DNA of 64,000 nucleotides from Saccharothrix sp. NRRL B-16314 (GTDB lineage: Bacteria > Actinomycetota > Actinomycetes > Mycobacteriales > Pseudonocardiaceae), in assembly GCF_000716595.1 (NCBI RefSeq), contig NZ_JNXC01000007.1, forward strand, positions 302,751 to 366,750, written 5' to 3'. Below, piece by piece: positions 1-8,365 of the stretch. Numbering within the stretch: position 1 is the first letter of the stretch; each line of letters opens with the position of its first letter. A model generated the notes under the pieces. It did not search any database and was not told the DNA's origin. It saw nothing but the letters and a program-made list of their open reading frames with translations. A program made the position numbers and the translations under genes.

Positions 1-111
1 GGCTCCGCCGCTGATCACTATCGACGGCCGTGAATCGGCCCAGCCAGACGGGAATCGCTGTCGGCAGGTACTTGCCACCGCCGGTCCGCGCGGCGGCGGA
101 CGATCCGCGCG

Positions 112-1653
112 GTGGCCGGCATGATTCGTGCGGTGAGCCTCGAAGCGGCGCAGCACTCGGACACCGGCCGACCCCTACGACCGTTCGCGGCACGCCAGGT
201 AGCGGTGCTCGGCGCGGCGCTGGCCGCCCTGCTGACCGCGTTGTCCGGCCGCTACGGCTACCACCGCGACGAGTTGTACTTCCGGGTGGCGGGCGACCAC
301 CTCGCCGCCGGGTACGTCGACCAGCCGCCGTTGACGCCGCTGCTGGCCAGGCTGAGCACCACGTTGTTCGGCGACACCGTCATGGGCCTGCGCGTGGTGT
401 CCACGCTGACGTGCGTGGCCGGTGTCGTGGTGGTCGCCCTGATCGCGCGCGAGCTGGGCGGCGGCCGGCGGGCGCAGGTGTTCGCGGCGGCGTGCACGGC
501 GGTGTCGTCGGTGATCCTGGTGAACGGCCACCTGGTCTCGACCGCGACGTTCGACATCTTCCTGTGGCTGCTGATCAGCCTGTTCACGCTGCGGCTGCTG
601 CGCACCGGCGACGGCCGCTGGTACCTGGCCGTCGGCGCGGCGGCCGGGATCGGTGTGCTGAACAAGTACCTGGTGGGGCTGCTGCTGTTCGGCGTGCTGG
701 TTTCGGTGCTGGTGGTGGGACCGCGGCGGGTGCTCCGGTCCTGGTGGCCGGTGGCGGGCGCGCTGGTGGCGCTGGCGCTCGCCGCGCCGAACCTGTGGTG
801 GCAGGCGGCGCACGGCTGGCCGCAGCTCACCATCGCGGTCGGGATCAGCGCGGAGGACGGCGCGGAGAACCGGGCGCTGTTCGTGCCGCTGCAGTTCGTG
901 TACCTGTCGCCGGTCTTCGTGCCGGTCCTGGTCGCCGGTGCGCGGCGCCTGTGGCGTGATCCGGACATCCGGTGGGCGCGGCCGTTCGGCCTGGCCTACC
1001 CGCTGCTGGCGGTCCTCGTGCTGGCGATCGGCGGCAAGGCGTACTACGTGATCCCGCTGCTGATCGTGGTGCTGGCGGCGGGCGCCGCGCCGGCCGTGCG
1101 CTGGGCCGCTTCACGGCGGAAGCCCGGCGCACGCCGGTGGGCGCTGCCCGCGCTCGTGCTGGTCGCGGCGGCGGTGAACGTGGTGGCGTCGCTGCCGGTG
1201 CTGCCGCCGACGTCGCTGAACCTGATCAACGGCATGAACAAGGAGCAGGGCGAACAGGTCGGGTGGCCGGAGCTGACCGCCGCCGTCGCGACCGCGTGGC
1301 GCGGGATACCGGCCGAGCGGCGCGACCAGGCGGTGATCTTCACCCAGAACTACGGCGAGGCGGGTGCGATCGCCCGCTACGGCCCGGAGCACGGTCTGCC
1401 CGGCCCGTACTCGGGGCACATGAGCTTCGCCGACTGGGGTGCGCCACCGGACTCCGCCACCGGCCCGGTGGTGCTGGTGCACTACCCCTCCAACCGGACG
1501 ATCGGCAGGCACTTCACCGACTGCCGCCCGGTGGCGACCGTGGACAACGGTCACGGGCTGGAGAACGACGAACAGGGCACGGTGGTCCAGCTGTGCGCGG
1601 GCACCGACGCACCGTGGTCCGCGATCTGGCCGGACCTGCGCCGCTACTACTGA
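112..1653 (+). CDS. GT39-like membrane glycosyltransferase (PMT/ArnT fold)
   Basis: A 513-residue polytopic membrane protein of the dolichyl-phosphate-mannose/ArnT-like glycosyltransferase class, expected to move a sugar from a polyprenyl-phosphate donor to an extracytoplasmic acceptor. The N-terminal signature is visible: a first membrane segment near residues 29-46 followed by the loop GYHRDELYFRVAGDHLAAG, where the Asp-Glu pair corresponds to the catalytic acidic residues, then DQPPLTPLLARL. About ten further hydrophobic segments follow up to residue 370 and a soluble C-terminal part of about 140 residues. The GTG at 112 is used; an in-frame ATG at 121 is equally possible. The gene converges with the MFS gene and their ends overlap by 7 bases, so no separate terminator fits between them. 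The acceptor is unknown. Confidence 0.85.
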   Translation: MAGMIRAVSLEAAQHSDTGRPLRPFAARQVAVLGAALAALLTALSGRYGYHRDELYFRVAGDHLAAGYVDQPPLTPLLARLSTTLFGDTVMGLRVVSTLTCVAGVVVVALIARELGGGRRAQVFAAACTAVSSVILVNGHLVSTATFDIFLWLLISLFTLRLLRTGDGRWYLAVGAAAGIGVLNKYLVGLLLFGVLVSVLVVGPRRVLRSWWPVAGALVALALAAPNLWWQAAHGWPQLTIAVGISAEDGAENRALFVPLQFVYLSPVFVPVLVAGARRLWRDPDIRWARPFGLAYPLLAVLVLAIGGKAYYVIPLLIVVLAAGAAPAVRWAASRRKPGARRWALPALVLVAAAVNVVASLPVLPPTSLNLINGMNKEQGEQVGWPELTAAVATAWRGIPAERRDQAVIFTQNYGEAGAIARYGPEHGLPGPYSGHMSFADWGAPPDSATGPVVLVHYPSNRTIGRHFTDCRPVATVDNGHGLENDEQGTVVQLCAGTDAPWSAIWPDLRRYY

Positions 1654-3026
1654 CGCGGCGCGCTGCGCGGTCGGAGCCCGAACCAGACGAGCACGACGCT
1701 GACGAGCGTGACGGCGACGGCCACGGTCAGCGCGAGGTGGATGCCGGTCAGCTCCGACGAACCGGTGGCGGCGATCGCGCTCAGGACCGGGATGCCGATC
1801 GTGATGGCGATGTTCTGCGTCATCGTGGTGAGACCGGTGGCCAGGCCCTGCTCCTCGTCCGGCAGGCCGGACGTGCCGGTGACCGTGTACGCCACGATCG
1901 CCGTCACGTGCCCGAAGAAGCCGATCAGCAGCACCGGGACGAGGACGGCCAGGCCGAGGCGGTCGGAGCCGAGGAAGATCAGCGGCACGGTGGACAGGGC
2001 CTGCACGGTCAACCCAGCCGACAGCACCTTGCGGTAGCCGTGACGGCTGATGAAGCGACCCGCGATCGGACCCGCGAACACCGCCGCCAGACCCGGCACG
2101 CCGAAGACGAGACCGGTGACGATCGGGCTGAACCGGAGCACGTTCTGCAGGTACAGCGTCATCATGAAGATCATCCCGGTCTCCGTGCCGAACACCACGA
2201 GACCGGCGAAGTTGCCCCACTTGACGGTGGGGCGCCGGAGGATGCGGACCGGGGCGAGCGGTGCTTCGGCCCGCAGCTCGACCACCCAGAACGCGGCCAG
2301 CAGCACGACACCGAGCGCGGCTGCGAGGACGCTCCGCTCGGTGATCGCGTACACGACGGCCAGCAGACCGCCGGTCACGGTGATCGCGCCGGGCACGTCC
2401 GGCTTCACCCGGTCGGGCAACCTGCTCTCGGCGATCAGGAACGGCGTGAGCGCCAGCAGCACCACGGCCACGGGCACGTTGATGAAGAACGCCGCGCGCC
2501 AGCTCAGCAGGCCGACCAGCGTGCCGCCGACCAGTGCGCCGACGGTGAAGCCGCCGGACAGCAGCGCCCCGTTGAGGCCGAGGACGCGGTCACGGGCCGA
2601 ACCCTCCTGGAACGTGGTGGTGAGCAGGGACAGCGACGCCGGGATGGACATCGCGGTGGACAGGCCCTGGAGCGCGCGGGCGGTCAGCAGCATCTCGGGG
2701 TTGGTGGCGAAGCCGCCGAGCAGTGAGGCGACGGTCAACAGGACCATGCCCGCGAGGAACAGCCGCCGGCGGCCGAACAGGTCGGCCAACCGTCCGAAGA
2801 GGAGGGTGAAACCGGCGGCGGGCAGGGCGTAGGCGGTGGCGACCCAGGGGAGTGCCGCCAGTCCCATCCCGACGCCCTCGCCGACCTGCGGCAGGGCGAC
2901 GTTCAGGATGGAGAAGTCGACGGACAGCATGAACCCGGCGCCGAGCAGGATCAGCAGGATCAGCCGCTCCCGGCCGGTGAACCGGTGCGGCGAGGTCGTG
3001 CCGGCGGTCGAGGTGTCGGTGGTCAA
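1647..3026 (-). CDS. MFS drug-efflux transporter (DHA2/EmrB type)
   Basis: A 459-residue major facilitator with about 14 predicted membrane segments, the EmrB/QacA layout for proton-driven export of drugs or small metabolites. The motif-A loop between segments 2 and 3 is clear (GRLADLFGRRRLFLAG, residues about 79-94), and the first segment carries DFSILNVALPQ, the motif D1 region typical of 14-segment transporters. It is the last gene of a probable minus-strand set SRPBCC - ArsR - MFS, lying 91 bases after the ArsR stop. That gap is large enough for an own promoter. Co-localisation with an ArsR repressor suggests induction by a ligand. The substrate cannot be read from the sequence. Confidence 0.9.
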   Translation of the reverse strand: MTTDTSTAGTTSPHRFTGRERLILLILLGAGFMLSVDFSILNVALPQVGEGVGMGLAALPWVATAYALPAAGFTLLFGRLADLFGRRRLFLAGMVLLTVASLLGGFATNPEMLLTARALQGLSTAMSIPASLSLLTTTFQEGSARDRVLGLNGALLSGGFTVGALVGGTLVGLLSWRAAFFINVPVAVVLLALTPFLIAESRLPDRVKPDVPGAITVTGGLLAVVYAITERSVLAAALGVVLLAAFWVVELRAEAPLAPVRILRRPTVKWGNFAGLVVFGTETGMIFMMTLYLQNVLRFSPIVTGLVFGVPGLAAVFAGPIAGRFISRHGYRKVLSAGLTVQALSTVPLIFLGSDRLGLAVLVPVLLIGFFGHVTAIVAYTVTGTSGLPDEEQGLATGLTTMTQNIAITIGIPVLSAIAATGSSELTGIHLALTVAVAVTLVSVVLVWFGLRPRSAPRQ

Positions 3027-3117
3027 GGGACGGTTCCGTTTCGCGGCAGGCCGAGGACACCCCGGGGTGCGGGGTGTGCGGTTTTCCGTGTTGTGCCTGA
3101 GGAAGTGCTGCTGTCGG

Positions 3118-3474
3118 TCAGCCCTCGTCGGGACGGGCCAGCTCGGCGACGCGCTTGACCGTCGCCAGTCGCCGGTCCCAGCGGGCGGCGAGGGAGACCA
3201 CCCACCGCGCTGTCGCGTCCAGCGCGGCGGGCCTCAGCGCGTAGCGGACCTCCCGCCCGACGCGGCGGCCGGACACGAGCCCGGCGGCGTCCAGCACGGC
3301 CAGGTGCTTGACGATCGCCTGCCGGGAGACGGGCAGCCGTTCGGCGAGCGCCGTCGCGGTGACCTCGCCTTCCGCGGCGAGCAGGTCGACCAGTCGACGT
3401 CGCGTGGGGTCGGCCAGCGCGACGAGGACGCCGCCGACCCCCGCGACGTCGCCGCGACGTTCCGCTCCGGTCAC
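3118..3474 (-). CDS. ArsR-family helix-turn-helix repressor
   Basis: A winged helix-turn-helix protein of 118 residues. The core is readable: ALADPTRRRLVDLLAAEG followed by the recognition region LPVSRQAIVKHLAVLDAAGLV and the wing GRRVGREVRYAL. This is the ArsR layout of the type that accompanies SRPBCC (AHSA1-like) proteins; no metal-binding Cys motif is present, so a metal-independent ligand or protein partner is likely. The GTG at 3474-3472 overlaps the TGA of the upstream SRPBCC gene (GTGA), indicating translational coupling; longer upstream readings in this frame lie inside the SRPBCC gene and are not used. The double palindrome upstream of the operon is the probable autoregulatory target. 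Confidence 0.88.
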   Translation of the reverse strand: MTGAERRGDVAGVGGVLVALADPTRRRLVDLLAAEGEVTATALAERLPVSRQAIVKHLAVLDAAGLVSGRRVGREVRYALRPAALDATARWVVSLAARWDRRLATVKRVAELARPDEG

Positions 3475-3914
3475 CCGGCCTGTTCGGCGCGGTCCTTGAG
3501 GGCGTCGATCACCTGCGGCCAGCCACCGGTGTTGTCGCTCAACGCCTGGGCGCGCACGTCCTCCGACGCGACGATCGTGGCGAAACCGCTCTCCACGACG
3601 CGCAGGCGGGTCTTGTCGCCCTCCGCCGTCAGCGTGAACTCGACCAGCGTGCTGTTGTCGTCGCGCAGTTCCTGGCCGGGGAACGCGCTGGCCCAGCGGT
3701 AGGCCACGTACGTCGGCGGCTCGACCTTCTCCACGCGGACGGGGAACTCCCCGTACTCGGGGTTCTTCGCCACCACGGACTGGCCTTCGGCGGCCGGTGC
3801 GGTGGCCGCGCCCGCGTCCTCGGCCACCCAGAAACCCGGTGCGGCGACGAGTGACCACACGCGCTCAAGCGGTGCCGCGATGAGGGTGTCGCGCTCGATC
3901 CGGTCTTCGCTCAT
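3471..3914 (-). CDS. SRPBCC (AHSA1-like) domain protein
   Basis: A 147-residue START/Bet v 1-fold protein of the AHSA1 type, a hydrophobic-cavity family. It begins with the typical IERDTLIAAPLERVWSLVAAPGFWV and ends with the family's C-terminal helix containing GGWPQVIDALKDRAEQ. It is the first gene of the operon, overlaps the ArsR start by four bases and is preceded by two inverted repeats. SRPBCC-ArsR pairs are common in actinobacteria, but their ligands are mostly unknown. A role as ligand sensor or chaperone partner for the repressor is inference. Confidence 0.88.
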   Translation of the reverse strand: MSEDRIERDTLIAAPLERVWSLVAAPGFWVAEDAGAATAPAAEGQSVVAKNPEYGEFPVRVEKVEPPTYVAYRWASAFPGQELRDDNSTLVEFTLTAEGDKTRLRVVESGFATIVASEDVRAQALSDNTGGWPQVIDALKDRAEQAG

Positions 3915-3945
3915 GGGAAGGACTCCTGTTCGCTGTCGTCATTGG

Positions 3946-3996
3946 GTGCAACCAGATAGTTGCACAAAGCCCGGTGAGTAGCAACCGACAAGTTGC
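3946..3996. promoter_or_regulatory. Tandem inverted-repeat operator (GCAAC-N6-GTTGC, two copies)
   Basis: Two palindromes lie just upstream of the SRPBCC-ArsR operon. The first is a perfect GTGCAAC-N6-GTTGCAC at 3946-3965. The second has the core GCAAC-N6-GTTGC at 3981-3996 with flanks extending the match to 9 of 10 bases per arm (3976-4001). Their centres are 33 bases apart, about three helical turns, so two repressor dimers could sit on one face. The distal edge is 32 bases from the ATG. Assignment to the ArsR protein is inferred from position. Confidence 0.65.
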
Positions 3997-4023
3997 AACT
4001 CACTGAACGACGGCCGCGGACAG

Positions 4024-4063
4024 CACCGTGCCCCCGCCTCTGTCGGGAGGCGGGGGCACGGTG
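4024..4063 (-). terminator. Strong hairpin terminator downstream of sodA
   Basis: Perfect 15-base stem (CACCGTGCCCCCGCC, 4024-4038, paired with 4049-4063) with a 10-base loop, 65 bases beyond the superoxide dismutase stop. There is no long T tract, as is usual in high-GC actinobacteria. Confidence 0.8.
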
Positions 4064-4127
4064 GTGGCAGCGTGGTGGTCTGTCGGAGCACCCACTGCCG
4101 GTCTGGGTGCTGCTTCGGTTTCCGGCG

Positions 4128-4757
4128 CTACTTCGAAGGCGCGATCAGGCCCGTGGCGCCCGCGCGGGCGGCGTCGAAGCGGCGGGTCACGTCGGCCCAG
4201 TCGACCAGCGTCCACAGCTTCTGCACGTAGTCGGGGCGGACGTTGCGGTACTGCAGGTAGTACGCGTGCTCCCACGCGTCGAACACCAGCACCGGGGTGG
4301 TGTTCATGCCGACGTTGCCGTGGTGGTCGTAGACCTGTTCCACGATCAGGCGCTGCGACAGCGGTTCCCAGGCGAGCACGCCCCAACCCGAACCCTGCAC
4401 GCCCGCCGTGGCGGCCGTCAGCTGCTTCGCGAAGGCGTCGAACGAGCCGAAGTGCTCGGTGATCGCGGCGGCCAGCTCGCCGTCGGGCCGGCCGCCGCCG
4501 TCCGGGCTGAGGTTGTCCCAGAACATCGTGTGCAGCACGTGTCCGGAGAGGTTGAACGCGAAGGTCTTCTCCAGGCCGACCAGGCCGGAGAAGTCGTCCT
4601 TCTCCCGGGTCTCGGCGAGTCGTTCCAGGGTGTCGTTGGCGCCCTTCACGTAGGCCGCGTGGTGCTTGCTGTGGTGCAGCTCCAGGATCTCGCCGGTGAT
4701 CGCGGGCTCCAGGGCCGCGTAGTCGTAGGGCAAGTCCGGCAGCACGTACTGGCTCAT
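4128..4757 (-). CDS. sodA: Fe/Mn superoxide dismutase
   Basis: Cytoplasmic superoxide dismutase of 209 residues, converting superoxide to oxygen and peroxide. All four metal ligands are present: the His in [15 protein letters not shown] (N-terminal helix hairpin), the second His in [14 protein letters not shown], and the Asp and His of [15 protein letters not shown]. The length is normal for the family. The start chosen is ATG 4757 ([13 protein letters not shown]), preceded by GGAGAGG at a suitable distance; an upstream in-frame ATG at 4793 would add 12 residues that the family lacks. It stands alone with its own terminator. Metal preference (Fe or Mn) cannot be decided safely by eye. Confidence 0.95.
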   Translation of the reverse strand: MSQYVLPDLPYDYAALEPAITGEILELHHSKHHAAYVKGANDTLERLAETREKDDFSGLVGLEKTFAFNLSGHVLHTMFWDNLSPDGGGRPDGELAAAITEHFGSFDAFAKQLTAATAGVQGSGWGVLAWEPLSQRLIVEQVYDHHGNVGMNTTPVLVFDAWEHAYYLQYRNVRPDYVQKLWTLVDWADVTRRFDAARAGATGLIAPSK

Positions 4758-4867
4758 CAGCCTCTCCGGGTACCTCGTGGGTGTTATTGCCACTCTCTAG
4801 CAAGAACAACTTTATTGCAACTAGGCCGGGGCGGTGGGGCACCGGAGCGGGCTCTAGCGTGACCGGC

Positions 4868-5464
4868 ATGAAGATTGCTCTGATCGGCGCCGGCGGCACG
4901 CTCGGCGCGGCCGTCCACGCCACCCTGATCGGGCGGGGCCACGAGGTCGTCACCGTGGGGCGCTCCAGCGGCGACCTGCGCCACGACATCGCCGACCCGG
5001 CGCAGATCACCGGGATGTACGAGCGGATCGGGCCCCTGGACGCCGTCGTCAGCGCCGCCGGCGACACCCCGTGGAAGCCCATCGCCGAGATGACCGCGCG
5101 CGACTACGAGGCGGCTTTCCGGGGGAAGGTGCTGAGCCAGGTCGAACTGGTCCGGCAGGGACTCCGCCGGGTCGCCGAACGGGGTTCGTTCACCCTGATC
5201 ACCGGTGTCCTGGCGCGCGAACCCGTGCCGACGGGCAGTGCGGCTTCGCTGGCGAACGGCGCGGTGGAGGCGTTCGTGCGGGCGGCGGCGATCGAAATCG
5301 CACCACAGCGCGTCAACGCCGTCAGCCCCACCGTGTTCACCGAGAGCCTGGACGACTACGGCGCGTTCTTCCCGGGCATGGAGCCGGTGGACCTGGCCAA
5401 GGTGACCCAGGCCTACGTCCGCTCGGTCGAAGGCGCGCAGACCGGCCAGGTGTACTGCCCGTGA
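4868..5464 (+). CDS. Small short-chain dehydrogenase/reductase
   Basis: A 198-residue Rossmann protein of the short SDR type. The nucleotide-binding motif is at the very N-terminus (MKIALIGAGGTLGAAVHATL), followed by a shortened core with VVSAAGDTPWKP and a conserved stretch SLANGAVEAFVRAAAIE. The usual YxxxK catalytic pair is not visible: the position after the ITGVLAREP strand holds SLAN. Small SDR members of this kind share that deviation, so catalytic competence is uncertain. The ATG at 4868 is chosen because the Rossmann strand begins there; the longer in-frame reading runs through the sodA promoter region. No partner gene is evident. Confidence 0.85.
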   Translation: MKIALIGAGGTLGAAVHATLIGRGHEVVTVGRSSGDLRHDIADPAQITGMYERIGPLDAVVSAAGDTPWKPIAEMTARDYEAAFRGKVLSQVELVRQGLRRVAERGSFTLITGVLAREPVPTGSAASLANGAVEAFVRAAAIEIAPQRVNAVSPTVFTESLDDYGAFFPGMEPVDLAKVTQAYVRSVEGAQTGQVYCP

Positions 5465-5569
5465 ACCGACCGACCTCCACCGATCAGGCCCGCGCCGGTC
5501 AGCCCTGAGCCGTCAGCCCTGGGCCGTCGGGAACCGGATGGTTCCTGACCGCCTCCTAGCCTCGCAATC

Positions 5570-6199
5570 GTGAGAATCGGAATCCTCGGTGCCGGGGCGA
5601 TGGCGGACGCGTTGGGCACGCGCTGGGCCGCGGCAGGGCACGAGTTGATGGTCGCGGGGCGCACGGAGTCGAAGGCGCGGCGGTTGGCGGAGAAGTGGGG
5701 AGGGCGCAGTGGGAGCTTCCGGGAGGTCGCGGAATTCGGGGAGGTGGCCCTGATCGCGGTCCTGTACCAGGGGATGGCGGCGACGCTGGACGGGATCGGG
5801 GACGCGCTGCGCGGCAAGGCGGTGATCGACTGCAACAACCCCGTCGAGGTCGAGCACTTCACGCTCGTCACGCGACCCGGCGTGTCGATGGCGCAGCACA
5901 TCGCGCAGGTGACGGGTGGGCACGTGGTGAAGGCGTTCAACCTCTGCCACGCGGACGTCTGGCGGATGGAGCCGCCGGTGTTCGACCACCGCCGCCTGGT
6001 CGTGCCGCACTGCGGTGACGACCCCTCGGCGTCGGAGCTCGCCACGCGGCTGATCACCGACATCGGGTGCGAGCCGCTGCGGGTCGGCGACCTCCGGCAC
6101 GCCCACCACCTCGAAGCGATGGCCGCGGTGATGATCTCCCTGCTGTTCGGCGGAATGGACAGCCTCGCGGCGTTCAACCTCGTGGCCGCCACGGGGTGA
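5570..6199 (+). CDS. NAD(P)-binding F420:NADP reductase-like protein
   Basis: A 209-residue protein with an N-terminal dinucleotide-binding fold (MRIGILGAGAMADALGTRWAAAGHELMVAGRTESKA), where GAGAMA is the phosphate loop and the Arg after strand 2 suggests NADP(H). A second conserved region, VIDCNNPVEVEHF followed by VVKAFNLCHADVW, matches the family of F420-dependent NADP reductase-like proteins and related reductases, in which this part closes over the nicotinamide. The GTG at 5570 is the only start that keeps the strand intact. It lies 105 bases after the SDR gene and may be cotranscribed. The natural substrate is unknown. Confidence 0.82.
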   Translation: MRIGILGAGAMADALGTRWAAAGHELMVAGRTESKARRLAEKWGGRSGSFREVAEFGEVALIAVLYQGMAATLDGIGDALRGKAVIDCNNPVEVEHFTLVTRPGVSMAQHIAQVTGGHVVKAFNLCHADVWRMEPPVFDHRRLVVPHCGDDPSASELATRLITDIGCEPLRVGDLRHAHHLEAMAAVMISLLFGGMDSLAAFNLVAATG

Positions 6200-6257
6200 A
6201 TCTCGCTCGCGAGGCTGTTCCATCGCGAATAGGTTCTACCTCGAGCAGAGGAGAACC

Positions 6258-7427
6258 GTGGAGCACATCAACAAGCGCCTGATGAACTGGGCTTCCATCC
6301 TGGACCCGGGCACGCGTGAGCAGGCCGAGAAGGCCTCGCGGATGCCGTTCATCTTCCCGCACTTGGCGCTCATGCCCGACGCGCACCTCGGGAAGGGCGC
6401 CACGGTCGGCAGCGTCATCCCGACCCTGGGCGCGATCATCCCGGCGGCCGTCGGCGTCGACATCGGCTGCGGGATGATCGCCGTGCGGACCCAGTTCACC
6501 CGGGACGACCTCCGCGCGCGACCGCTCGCCGCGCTGCGCGAGGCGATCGAGCAGGCCGTGCCGCTGTCGGCGGGGAAGTACAACAAGTACCTCACCTCCA
6601 CGGCGCGGGAACGGGTCGGCGTGCTCGCGGCCAACGCGGAGAAGGCCGGTTTCGACCCCGGTTCCTACGCCGGGAACTGGGAGCTCCAGCTGGGCACCCT
6701 CGGCAGCGGCAACCACTTCATCGAGGTGACGCTGGACGAGACCGGGCAGGTGTGGCTGTTCCTGCACTCCGGTTCGCGCGGTGTGGGCAACAAGATCGCG
6801 CAGAAGCACATCCGGGTCGCGCGCGAGCAGTGCGACCGGCGCTGGATCAGCCTGCCCGACCCCGACCTCGCCTACCTGGTCGAGGGCGAGGACGAGTTCT
6901 GGCACTACATCCGCGAGATGCGCTGGGCACAGGAGTTCGCCTGGCTCAACCGCGAGGAGATGATGGACCGCGTCGTCGACTGCGTCACGGACTGGATCGG
7001 CCGTGACGTGGAACGGCAGGAGACCGTGAACTGCCACCACAACTACACCGAGCAGGAGACTCACTTCGGCAAGGAGGTGTGGCTGTCCCGCAAGGGCGCC
7101 ATCAACGCCGAGGAGGGCACGCCCGGCCTCATCCCCGGCTCGATGGGCACCGCGTCCTACGTCGTGGTCGGCAAGGGCAACGCGGTCGCGCTGAACTCCT
7201 CGCCCCACGGCGCCGGACGCGAGTACTCGCGGTCGGCCGCGCGCCGGGCGTTCAACCGGGAGGACCTGCGCAAGGCGATGGTCGGCATCGAGTACCGCGA
7301 CACCGACGCGTTCATCGACGAGATCCCGGCCGCGTACAAGGACATCGACGTCGTGATGCGCGACGCGCAGGACCTGGTGGAGGTGCGGCACACGCTGCGC
7401 CAGGTCGTCAACGTGAAGGGGGACTGA
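6258..7427 (+). CDS. rtcB: RtcB-family RNA ligase
   Basis: RNA 3'-phosphate/5'-hydroxyl ligase of 389 residues, using GTP and Mn2+ to seal cleaved or damaged RNA. Diagnostic motifs are all there: LMPDAHLGKGATVGSVIPT, the Cys metal ligand in AAVGVDIGCGMIAV (about residue 72), GSGNHFIEV, HSGSRGVGNKIA, the metal-binding CHHNY, PGSMGTASYVV, and SSPHGAGREYSRSAARRAF, whose His is the guanylated nucleophile. The length is normal. The start is GTG 6258 with GGAGAA just upstream. No archease or Rtc regulator is adjacent. It converges with the NYN gene with only 6 bases between the stops. Confidence 0.95.
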   Translation: MEHINKRLMNWASILDPGTREQAEKASRMPFIFPHLALMPDAHLGKGATVGSVIPTLGAIIPAAVGVDIGCGMIAVRTQFTRDDLRARPLAALREAIEQAVPLSAGKYNKYLTSTARERVGVLAANAEKAGFDPGSYAGNWELQLGTLGSGNHFIEVTLDETGQVWLFLHSGSRGVGNKIAQKHIRVAREQCDRRWISLPDPDLAYLVEGEDEFWHYIREMRWAQEFAWLNREEMMDRVVDCVTDWIGRDVERQETVNCHHNYTEQETHFGKEVWLSRKGAINAEEGTPGLIPGSMGTASYVVVGKGNAVALNSSPHGAGREYSRSAARRAFNREDLRKAMVGIEYRDTDAFIDEIPAAYKDIDVVMRDAQDLVEVRHTLRQVVNVKGD

Positions 7428-7433
7428 CCACCC

Positions 7434-8273
7434 TCACTCCGGCCGGATCGCCTGCGCCCGCGGGTACTTCCGGCCCGCGACCGGCGTGGGCGATCCGGTG
7501 AACGACACCGGAGTCCCGGGCAGCAGCAGGGTGAGGCCTTCGGGGATGTCGTCGCGGGAGGCGTACCAGGAGCCGCCGCGGGTGTCGGTGATGAACCCGT
7601 GCGGCTGCCCGGTGCGCCAACCCGTCACCGTACCGCGACGACGCCCGCGCGGCAGGCCCGCGGCCGAGGCCACGGCCTCCGCGGAACGCACGAACGGGCG
7701 TCGCAGCGGGTAGTCGTCACGGTCCGTGGGCGCGAACAGCACGTCGAAGGACGGTGTCGCGGTAGCCGCCGCCCGCAGCGGAGCCGCGGTGCGCGGTGTC
7801 CAGGCGGGCGCCGACACCGACGGCACGTCCACCACCGGCACGACCACCCGCACGCCGCGGTCGGTCAACCGGGTCGCCAACGGGGTGAAGTCGGCGTCGC
7901 CGGTGACAAGCACGACCCACTCCAGCGGCGCGGTGGTCGCGCGCTCCCACGCTTCGAGTGCGAAGTGGACGTCGACGCCCTTCTCCTTGCCGCCGTGCAG
8001 CGGGAGGTCGTGCCGGACGACCCCGGCGGCAGCCAGCACGGCGTCGAACGACGCGGCCGGTGTCTCGATGCGACCGCGCACGTAGTGGGCCTCGTGCAGC
8101 ACGCAGTCGTCCAGGGGGAGCCCGGTCTCGGTGTGGGCGTACCACCGCAGGGCGTCGTGGAAGCCGTCGAGGGAGACGCGGGCCGCGCGCGGGTGGACGG
8201 TGGCGTAGAAATCACTCAGATAAGCGAACCACGTTCCGTCGTAGAACACACCGATGCGCACGATCTCCGCCAC
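7434..8273 (-). CDS. NYN (PIN-like) domain protein with C-terminal cold-shock-like domain
   Basis: A 279-residue protein. Residues 1-165 form a NYN/PIN-like nuclease fold with acidic positions in RIGVFYDGTWFAY (D12), GGKEKGVDVHFALEAWE (D101) and VLVTGDADFTPLATRL (D126, D128), the pattern of metal-dependent RNases. Residues about 213-279 read RGTVTGWRTGQPHGFITD and continue to PGTPVSFTGSPTP, closely resembling the KGxVxWF/GFGFI core of a cold-shock OB fold. The start is GTG 8273 (VAEIVRIGVFYDG); the same frame stays open far upstream, but only because it is antisense to the pectate lyase gene. The combination suggests an RNA-binding RNase. The target is unknown. Confidence 0.8.
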   Translation of the reverse strand: MAEIVRIGVFYDGTWFAYLSDFYATVHPRAARVSLDGFHDALRWYAHTETGLPLDDCVLHEAHYVRGRIETPAASFDAVLAAAGVVRHDLPLHGGKEKGVDVHFALEAWERATTAPLEWVVLVTGDADFTPLATRLTDRGVRVVVPVVDVPSVSAPAWTPRTAAPLRAAATATPSFDVLFAPTDRDDYPLRRPFVRSAEAVASAAGLPRGRRRGTVTGWRTGQPHGFITDTRGGSWYASRDDIPEGLTLLLPGTPVSFTGSPTPVAGRKYPRAQAIRPE

Positions 8274-8365
8274 ACGACCCACACGGCCGACCTTACCCGG
8301 CCGGCCGGGAGCACCACGCGGGTCGGGCGGGCGCACACCCGACCGACCCGCGTGGACGGTGCCGC

